A DNA stretch of 64,000 nt from Zwartia hollandica (GTDB lineage: Bacteria; Pseudomonadota; Gammaproteobacteria; Burkholderiales; Burkholderiaceae_B), in NCBI RefSeq assembly GCF_019923725.1, contig NZ_JAHXRI010000006.1, positions 372,001-436,000 on the forward strand. Reading direction: 5' to 3'. Shown here piece by piece: positions 55,629 through 64,000 of the stretch (position 1 is the stretch's first letter; each line of letters begins with the position of its first letter). The position numbers and the translations under genes were made by a program. The notes under the pieces were generated by a model. The model saw only the letters and a list, made by a program, of their open reading frames with translations. It did not search any database and was not told the origin of the DNA.

Positions 55629-56732
55629 ATGGCCTATGTATTAGGCGCTTTTGTTGTATCCCTCATCGTGACCCTTTTGCTGGTCAGGTATCGTCGACTG
55701 CACGTCGCGTTTTCTGGCGATACCGATTTCGAAGGCGTTCAAAAATTCCACACGAAAGCGGTCCCTCGCGTGGGCGGCATTGCCCTGCTGATTGGGATGG
55801 GAGTAACCACGCTGATCGCAGCGTTTCGGGATCCCGAGGTCGTGACCGCCGTCGGACTACTCGTTTTGGCCAGTTTGCCCGTATTTTTGGGTGGCTTGGC
55901 GGACGACATCACTAAAAAAGTGCGTGCGCGGGTCCGGCTGAGCTTGGCTCTTATTAGTGGGGCGTTGGCCTATTACTGGCTTGGGGCTGAGGTCACCCAT
56001 CTCGACATCATTGGCATTGATTGGCTGTTACAGTTTGGGGTCGTGTCTTTTCTGGTTACGATTTTTGCGATTGCCGGTTCCGCTAATGCCATCAATATTA
56101 TTGATGGCTACAACGGCTTGGCTTCTGTGGTGTCCGCAATGATTTTGTCGGGCATAGCCTATGTATCCTTTTACCTTGGCGATCGACTTTTAGTGGTGAC
56201 ATCGGTTGGTATGCTGGGTGCGATCAGTGGCTTTCTGATCTGGAACTATCCGCGCGGCCTGATCTTTTTAGGCGACTGCGGGGCCTACTTTATTGGGTTC
56301 ATGATCGGCACCCTTTGCGTACTCATGTTGGCACGGCACCCCCATGTATCGCCCTGGTTCCCTTTATTACTGTGCATCTACCCGGTCTTTGAAACCCTGT
56401 TTTCGATCTACCGTAAAAAGCTCGTACGGGGTAAATCGCCCGGCGCGCCTGATGGCGTGCATCTGCACATGCTGGTTTACAAGCGCATGGTGCGTTGGGC
56501 CGTCGGTACGGACGAAGCCCGTTTAATTAATCAGCGCAACGCCATGACTTCGCCCTATCTCTGGATTTTGTCCTCCATGGGCACCATCCCGGCCGTACTG
56601 TTCTGGCAATACGACTACGTACTAATGGCGTTTGTGTTTCTGTTTTCTGTTAGCTACGTCATCTTGTATCGTCGACTGGTGTTGTTCAAAATGCCGCGCT
56701 GGATGGTGTTAGAAAAGAAACGGCGCCGCTAA
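55629..56732 (+). CDS. WecA-like undecaprenyl-phosphate sugar-1-phosphate transferase
   Basis: A 367-residue membrane enzyme of the MraY/WecA family (GT4 in older annotation) that starts polysaccharide chains by placing a sugar phosphate, typically GlcNAc-1-P, on undecaprenyl phosphate. About eleven helices. Catalytic features: DDITKKVRAR after FLGGLA (DDxxK), NAINIIDGYNGLA, LGDCGAYFIGF and the family HLHML near residue 275. The N-terminal VPRVGG block is also typical. It lies directly before a GT4 gene (1 base) in the rhamnan-like locus, equivalent in place to WbpL of Pseudomonas. Confidence 0.9.
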   Translation: MAYVLGAFVVSLIVTLLLVRYRRLHVAFSGDTDFEGVQKFHTKAVPRVGGIALLIGMGVTTLIAAFRDPEVVTAVGLLVLASLPVFLGGLADDITKKVRARVRLSLALISGALAYYWLGAEVTHLDIIGIDWLLQFGVVSFLVTIFAIAGSANAINIIDGYNGLASVVSAMILSGIAYVSFYLGDRLLVVTSVGMLGAISGFLIWNYPRGLIFLGDCGAYFIGFMIGTLCVLMLARHPHVSPWFPLLLCIYPVFETLFSIYRKKLVRGKSPGAPDGVHLHMLVYKRMVRWAVGTDEARLINQRNAMTSPYLWILSSMGTIPAVLFWQYDYVLMAFVFLFSVSYVILYRRLVLFKMPRWMVLEKKRRR

Positions 56733-56733
56733 C

Positions 56734-57846
56734 ATGCGTGTGTTGCACGTCCTCAAGACGTACTTCCCGGACACCTATGGTGGCATCGAGCAAGTGGTGC
56801 ACACCATTGCTGGCCACACGACTCCATTAGGTATCGAGAACCGTGTGTTGGTATTGACCCCTGGTCAACCGCGCACTGACATCGCCCCTGCTGGGTATGA
56901 AATCAGACGCTACAAACGCGACCTGTATGTGGCATCGACTGGATTTTCAGTCAGTTTTCTCACGCACTTCAAGCAAGAGGCTGCGTGGGCCGATGTGATG
57001 CACATGCATTTCCCCTGGCCGTTCGCTGATCTTAGCTATCTGTACGCCGGTGTGAAAAAGCCTAGTCTGATTAGCTATCACTCGGATGTGGTGAACCAGG
57101 TGCAACTCAACAAGTTGTACGCACCCCTGCGTGATCGCTATCTGGCGAAGATGCAAACGATCGTGGCCGCATCACCCGGCATCATGCAGTCCAGCCCCGT
57201 ACTGCAAAAGTTTAAAGATAAAACCCAGTTGATCACCTACGGAATTGAGCATTTTGATCAACTGCCAGAGACCGATCCCGAAGTGAAGTCTTGGCGGCAG
57301 CAGTTTGGTGAGCGTTTCTTTTTGTTCCTCGGCGCCTTGCGCTATTACAAAGGCCTGCACGTTTTGCTGGACGCCTTAAAGGGGCGCGATTACCCGACAG
57401 TAATTGTCGGCCGCGGTGATCAGCACGATGCCCTGCAAAAGCAAGCGCGAGAGCTAGGGCTAAAGAACCTGCATTTTGTCCCTGAGGTCACTAACGAACA
57501 AAAGCGCAGCATCATGCGCGCAGCGTACGGTTTTGTGTTCCCCTCGCATATCGCGTCTGAGGCGTTTGGTATCGTGCTTGCTGAAGCGGCACAGCAAGGC
57601 ACACCCATGATCACGTGCGAGATTGGTACGGGCACCAGCTATGTGAACAAACACGGTGAGACGGGTCTTGTCGTTCCGCCTTCAGATGCTGTCGCCTTTG
57701 GTCAGGCCATGGATAGTTTCTGGCACGATCCACAGCGGGTCGCACGCTGGCGCGCGGGGGCGCTGCAACGTTATCGCGATACTTTTATGGCTGAGACGAT
57801 GGCGCAGAAGTACGTTGGGGTTTACAAGAGCTTACTTAAGCACTAG
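56734..57846 (+). CDS. GT4 family glycosyltransferase (WbpZ-like)
   Basis: A 370-residue GT-B glycosyltransferase. The N-terminus MRVLHVLKTYFPDTYGGIE and the donor domain with GALRYYKGLHVLLDAL and the EX7E motif (EAFGIVLAE, near residue 272) are typical of family 4. The opening closely resembles A-band transferase WbpZ, so it probably adds the first D-rhamnose to the lipid-linked sugar; this is inference from motif and neighbourhood. The gene is co-directional with the WecA-like gene (1-base gap) and overlaps the convergent GT4 gene by 4 bases. Confidence 0.87.
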   Translation: MRVLHVLKTYFPDTYGGIEQVVHTIAGHTTPLGIENRVLVLTPGQPRTDIAPAGYEIRRYKRDLYVASTGFSVSFLTHFKQEAAWADVMHMHFPWPFADLSYLYAGVKKPSLISYHSDVVNQVQLNKLYAPLRDRYLAKMQTIVAASPGIMQSSPVLQKFKDKTQLITYGIEHFDQLPETDPEVKSWRQQFGERFFLFLGALRYYKGLHVLLDALKGRDYPTVIVGRGDQHDALQKQARELGLKNLHFVPEVTNEQKRSIMRAAYGFVFPSHIASEAFGIVLAEAAQQGTPMITCEIGTGTSYVNKHGETGLVVPPSDAVAFGQAMDSFWHDPQRVARWRAGALQRYRDTFMAETMAQKYVGVYKSLLKH

Positions 57847-59018
57847 CCCGTAGTTAAGCGTTGGTAAGTCGCTAACGTCGCTTCAGCACAACTCTCCCAG
57901 GTGAACCGCTGCGCACGCGCCAAGCCATGTTGCTGCAGGCTTGCATGCAAAGCGTGATCATCCAGTACCCGTCGCATCGCTTCGCTCAGCGCATCCACAT
58001 CAGTAGGCTCAACTGCAAGCGCTGCTGTGCCAGCAACTTCAGGTAGAGATGTTGTCGTCGACGTAATCACAGGCACCTGCGCCGCAAAACCTTCCAGCAC
58101 AGGCAAACCAAATCCCTCTGCGAGGGATGGAAACAACAGCGCACGTGCTGCTTTCAAGATTGGCAGTAACTCCGCATCCGATACCTGTTGCAGCCAGACG
58201 ATCGTACCTGTTTGTGCGTCAGCCTCAATCTGTTTGATTTCTTCTTCGCACTTCCAGCCGGCTCGGCCAACGATCACGAGCGGTGTTTGTTTGCGTTGTG
58301 CAAGCGACATTGCACGATGTGCGGCGATGACGCCACCAACGTTTTTGCGTGGTTGCAAGGTGCCGACAGAAATAAAGTATTGCGACGGTAGTTTGAACTT
58401 CGCGCGTACCAGCGCAAACTCTTCCGCGGTCACCTCACGAAACCAACGTGCATCGACCCCAAGTGGGATCACACTGATTCGCTCTGCCGCGACTCCCGTC
58501 CACATGCAAAGCTCTTGCTTTGAATGTTCTGAAATCGTAATGATGTGATCAGCCCAGCTGATCGCTTTTTTCCACAGTGCGTTCTTCGCGCCACGGAACC
58601 GACCGCTTGACCATTCCGGATGCGAGAAGGGAATCGCATCCATCAGCGTTGCAACCATTGGTGCAAACTTCGCGCGTGGGATGTAGTGGTCGGTCGCGTG
58701 AATGAGATCGACTTTGCCCAGCTTATTGATGTCAGGAAAGTCTGCGCCGGTGAATGCTGAATATAGTGCGCCTGTAGGATATTTTCCAAGATGCAACACT
58801 GAATGTGGTAGGTGTTGAGGCGATGCAGTCTCAAACACCTTCCGATCTAGTTCTTTTATGTCCTGCGCGCCCACAGCAAACGAAAACGGCTGCAGATTAA
58901 GCTCTGCGCGTTTCGCAAACTGCGTGATCAATTCTTGGGTGTAGTGACTGATGCCGTCTTGTGAGCCGCCGGCCAGGCCTTTGCATAAGGCCGTCACACC
59001 GAAGCCCACATGCATCAT
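57843..59018 (-). CDS. GT4 family glycosyltransferase (WbpY-like)
   Basis: A 391-residue GT-B glycosyltransferase. The opening MHVGFGVTALCKGLAGG with the DGISHYTQEL segment resembles the A-band transferase WbpY. In the C-terminal donor domain are GTLQPRKNVGGV and the EX7E motif in EGFGLPVLEGFA (about residues 302-310), followed by VPVITSTTTSLPEVAG. It is third in the gmd-rmd-GT unit: its ATG overlaps the rmd stop by 4 bases. Likely builds the D-rhamnose repeat using GDP-D-rhamnose. Linkage specificity cannot be predicted. Confidence 0.87.
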   Translation of the reverse strand: MMHVGFGVTALCKGLAGGSQDGISHYTQELITQFAKRAELNLQPFSFAVGAQDIKELDRKVFETASPQHLPHSVLHLGKYPTGALYSAFTGADFPDINKLGKVDLIHATDHYIPRAKFAPMVATLMDAIPFSHPEWSSGRFRGAKNALWKKAISWADHIITISEHSKQELCMWTGVAAERISVIPLGVDARWFREVTAEEFALVRAKFKLPSQYFISVGTLQPRKNVGGVIAAHRAMSLAQRKQTPLVIVGRAGWKCEEEIKQIEADAQTGTIVWLQQVSDAELLPILKAARALLFPSLAEGFGLPVLEGFAAQVPVITSTTTSLPEVAGTAALAVEPTDVDALSEAMRRVLDDHALHASLQQHGLARAQRFTWESCAEATLATYQRLTTG

Positions 59019-59938
59019 GATGCGGCGTCCAGCATCCAGGCTAGTGTTTCGCGCAGACGGCGCGGCTGCCAGTCCGGTACAAATTGTTTAAGGCGTGTGG
59101 TGTCACCGCCAAGCTTTAATACTTCGTTCGCACGTACAAACTGCGGGTTGATGCGTGCTTCGATACTGTGGCCGGTTAGTTCTGTGGCCAAGGCAAGTGC
59201 TTCTTTCAGCGACACCAGATTGCTCGAGCACACGTTAACCGTTTGCCCGATCGGTGCAGCTTCAATCAGTTTGCGATAGGCGTGCGCAACATCCCGCACG
59301 TCATTGAACTCGCGCCACACATCCATGTTGCCAAGTTCGATGGCGCTTTGTTTGCGAACGAAGTGGGAAACGATTTTGGGAATCAAAAAACTCTCTGACT
59401 GACCAATGCCTGTGTAGTTAAATGGGCGCGCCAACACAACAGGTATTTTGGGCAACCAGAGCTTGGCCATGTATTCCATCGCCAATTTGCTCACGGCATA
59501 GTCGTTTGCCGGATTCACCGGATTGCTTTCACTGAGCAGCCCGCCTTGCAAGTTGCCATAAACGTTTGCGCTGCTCGCAAGCAACACACAGCGCAAATCT
59601 GCAGCGACTGGTTCCAGCGCTTCAAGCAGATTACGGGTACCGACCAGGTTTACGTCGTAAAACGCTTTGGGTTGGCCGTGGCCAACAAACGCAACGCCGG
59701 CCAGATGGATGACATAGTGCGGTTTGGCGGCAAGCACCGCCTGCTTAAGCGATGCGATATCCAACAGGTCTGCTTTGACGCAGCGTGCAAATGTGGGGGT
59801 GACATCACCCAGCCCCCAGACCTCGTAGCCATTGTCCTCGAGCTCGTTGGCCAAGTGATGGCCAGTAAAACCCTGCAGGCCAGTCACTAGTACGCGACGA
59901 TCGTGATTAGGCGGCATCACGCGCTGCGCTGTGGTCAT
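59015..59938 (-). CDS. rmd: GDP-6-deoxy-D-mannose reductase
   Basis: A 307-residue extended SDR that reduces GDP-4-keto-6-deoxy-D-mannose to GDP-D-rhamnose. NAD(P)-binding loop GLQGFTGHHL at about residues 20-29, catalytic SSANVYG and YAVSK (about residue 150), and the family features FNYTGIGQSESFLIPK and REFNDVRDVAHAY. The assignment is supported by gmd directly upstream with no spacing. GDP-L-fucose synthase is an alternative but its length and motifs fit less well. The start directly follows the gmd stop; an ATG seven codons later is possible. Confidence 0.9.
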   Translation of the reverse strand: MTTAQRVMPPNHDRRVLVTGLQGFTGHHLANELEDNGYEVWGLGDVTPTFARCVKADLLDIASLKQAVLAAKPHYVIHLAGVAFVGHGQPKAFYDVNLVGTRNLLEALEPVAADLRCVLLASSANVYGNLQGGLLSESNPVNPANDYAVSKLAMEYMAKLWLPKIPVVLARPFNYTGIGQSESFLIPKIVSHFVRKQSAIELGNMDVWREFNDVRDVAHAYRKLIEAAPIGQTVNVCSSNLVSLKEALALATELTGHSIEARINPQFVRANEVLKLGGDTTRLKQFVPDWQPRRLRETLAWMLDAAS

Positions 59939-62409
<2,471 letters not shown>

Positions 62410-62501
62410 GGGCTTAGCCCCGTCGTCAAGCTTGCCTCGTCGGAGCACATTCTCGTCCCTGAAATGCGATAATGCCGGAACTCCTGTTTTGACGGTTAAG
62501 C

Positions 62502-63917
62502 ATGAAACTTATCCCTGTGATTCTGTCTGGTGGCGCCGGCACACGCTTGTGGCCTGTTTCGCGCGAGCAGCACCCTAAGCCTTTCATACGCTTGGCCGAT
62601 GGCCAGAGCTTGTTGCAGAAGTCTTTCTTGCGTGCCAAGAGCTTGCCCGACGTAGTCGAGGTCTTAACCGTCACCAACCGCGATTTGTTTTTTAAGACAG
62701 CGGATGAGTACCGTGAAACCGGCCCCATCCCCATGCCGCTCGGTTTCATCCTTGAGCCCCAGGGCCGTAACACAGCCCCTGCGATTGCCGCGGCAGCGTT
62801 GACGATCCATAAACAATACGGCCCCGATGCGGTCATGCTGTTTTTGACGGCTGACCACTTAATCAGTGACTTGAAGGCATTTACCCAAGCCGTACAAACC
62901 GCTGTCAAATTGGCAGAGACCGGCAAAGTTACGACTTTCGGTGTCAAACCTGAGGCGCCAGAAACAGGCTACGGCTATATCGAATCCGAAGGCCACACCG
63001 TCAAGCGCTTTGTTGAGAAGCCAGACCTCAAAACTGCACAGTCTTATGTGGACAGCGGTAAATACCTTTGGAACTCCGGCATGTTCTGCATGACGGCCCA
63101 GACCGCGATGACTGAGCTCAAGAGCTTTGCGCCGCAGGTGCTCGACGCCGTTGAAAAAAGCCTTGCCGTCTCGCGTCGTGTTGAAGGTAGTGGTCAGTAC
63201 CAAATCGAACTCGATGCAAATACCTTTGCAGAAGCCGAAAGCATTTCGATTGACTACGCGCTCATGGAAAAAACTACCCATGCTGCAGTTGTAGCCTGTT
63301 CGATTGGTTGGAGCGACATTGGTTCGTGGAACGCGCTCGGTGATTTGATTGCCCCCGATGGTAATGGCAACAGCATCGAAGGCGAAGCCTATCTTCATGA
63401 TGTAACCAACACCTATATACAGTCGACCGATCGTTTGGTTGCTGCTGTCGGTGTTGATAATCTGATTATCATCGATACTGCTGATGCTTTGTTAGTGGCG
63501 AGCAAAGATCGCTCACAAGACGTCAAGCAAATCGTGGGTCAGCTTAAAAAGATTGATCACGAGGCCTACAAGTTGCACCGTACCGTGCATCGTCCTTGGG
63601 GCACCTACACTGTGCTCGAAGAAGGTCCCGGTTTCAAGATGAAACGCATCGTGGTTAAGCCCGGTGCGTCGCTGTCGTTGCAGATGCATCATCACCGCAG
63701 TGAGCACTGGATTGTGGTCGACGGTATGGCCAAGGTCGTAAACGGTGATCAAGACCTACTGATTGCCACGAACGAGTCCACTTTTATTCCAGCGGGCCAT
63801 AAGCATCGTCTTGAGAACCCCGGCAAAATCGATCTGGTGTTGATCGAAGTGCAAAGCGGTGGTTACTTAGGTGAAGACGATATCGTGCGCTTTCAAGACC
63901 ACTACGGTCGGGCCTAA
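62502..63917 (+). CDS. manC: Mannose-1-phosphate guanylyltransferase / mannose-6-phosphate isomerase
   Basis: A 471-residue bifunctional enzyme that isomerises fructose-6-phosphate to mannose-6-phosphate and makes GDP-mannose from mannose-1-phosphate. The N-terminal nucleotidyltransferase begins ILSGGAGTRLWPVSRE with the GDP-mannose signature VEKPDLKTAQSYV near residue 170; the C-terminal cupin domain has RPWGTY and QMHHHRSEHWIVV, metal-binding histidines of the type II isomerase. It supplies GDP-mannose to Gmd, as WbpW does in Pseudomonas. A phosphomannomutase is not in the window and must be elsewhere. The exporter permease begins 25 bases after its stop. Confidence 0.95.
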   Translation: MKLIPVILSGGAGTRLWPVSREQHPKPFIRLADGQSLLQKSFLRAKSLPDVVEVLTVTNRDLFFKTADEYRETGPIPMPLGFILEPQGRNTAPAIAAAALTIHKQYGPDAVMLFLTADHLISDLKAFTQAVQTAVKLAETGKVTTFGVKPEAPETGYGYIESEGHTVKRFVEKPDLKTAQSYVDSGKYLWNSGMFCMTAQTAMTELKSFAPQVLDAVEKSLAVSRRVEGSGQYQIELDANTFAEAESISIDYALMEKTTHAAVVACSIGWSDIGSWNALGDLIAPDGNGNSIEGEAYLHDVTNTYIQSTDRLVAAVGVDNLIIIDTADALLVASKDRSQDVKQIVGQLKKIDHEAYKLHRTVHRPWGTYTVLEEGPGFKMKRIVVKPGASLSLQMHHHRSEHWIVVDGMAKVVNGDQDLLIATNESTFIPAGHKHRLENPGKIDLVLIEVQSGGYLGEDDIVRFQDHYGRA

Positions 63918-63942
63918 TGCGCATGCCATCGCGAGCCGCCTG

Positions 63943-64000
63943 ATGGGGATGATTCAAGCGCTGTGGGGCTACCGCGGTTTTATCGCGGGTAGCGTGCAGC
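63943..64000 (+). CDS. Start of an ABC-2 type polysaccharide export permease, truncated by window edge
   Basis: Only 19 codons are visible: MGMIQALWGYRGFIAGSVQ. The short sequence LWGYRGFIxGSV is a typical N-terminus of Wzm/KpsM-like ABC-2 permeases for O-polysaccharide export. The start may be this ATG (63943) or the next at 63949. The position directly after manC matches the A-band order (wbpW-wzm-wzt). Confidence is limited by length; the rest of the gene lies outside the window. Confidence 0.55.
   Translation, partial: MGMIQALWGYRGFIAGSVQ

Overview
This 64 kb window is a bacterial chromosome segment with no sign of a plasmid, phage or insertion sequence. It most likely comes from a betaproteobacterium of the Burkholderiales, probably near Bordetella and other Alcaligenaceae. 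This is inferred from gene content: two Bug-type (TctC-like) solute receptors, System II (ResB/Ccs) cytochrome c maturation, and the conserved blocks mrcA/aroK/aroB/dgt, uvrA/MFS/ssb and fmdB/DUF502/aspS. I saw no tRNA, rRNA, CRISPR array or transposase. No gap between genes exceeds about 220 bases.

Layout. 0-5 kb: end of resB, then ccsB and two transporters. 5-16 kb is housekeeping: lysA, lptM and cyaY; then the penicillin-binding protein 1A gene, aroK, aroB, dgt, a cysteine-rich lipoprotein of unknown function, and uvrA. 16-21 kb: an MFS exporter and ssb, separated by a LysR / TauD-type dioxygenase / Bug receptor module. 21-41 kb is an accessory metabolic region: a non-canonical SDR, an IlvD/Edd dehydratase, an NDP-forming acyl-CoA synthetase, a four-gene run (Tat-exported dienelactone hydrolase, RidA, HI0933-type flavoprotein, Tat-exported amidohydrolase), an IclR regulator with a perfect palindrome at its start, free-methionine-sulfoxide reductase, GMC oxidoreductase, ureidoglycolate lyase, a Na+/H+ antiporter-like protein, an amidase, and a TRAP transporter with a 3-hydroxyisobutyrate-dehydrogenase-like enzyme.

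41-47 kb: fmdB, DUF502, aspS, an endonuclease/exonuclease/phosphatase protein, clsB and a DMT transporter. 47-50 kb: galE, a family 25 glycosyltransferase and an O-antigen ligase-like protein. 50-55.6 kb: an exporter divergent from a second Bug / dioxygenase / acyl-CoA ligase operon. 55.6-64 kb is a polysaccharide locus: a WecA-like initiating transferase, three GT4 glycosyltransferases, rmd, gmd, manC and the start of an ABC-2 exporter permease.

How the parts work together. ManC, Gmd and Rmd make GDP-mannose, GDP-4-keto-6-deoxymannose and GDP-D-rhamnose. With the WecA-like initiator, three GT4 enzymes and the ABC exporter start, they match the logic of the Pseudomonas A-band D-rhamnan locus, so a D-rhamnose O-polysaccharide is the best inference. 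The accessory region looks like uptake and breakdown of small organic acids or amides; substrates cannot be read from sequence. I found no clear new defence or mobile system. The most promising uncharacterised items are the 26-30 kb operon with its IclR palindrome, the two Bug/dioxygenase modules, and the structured leader downstream of ssb.
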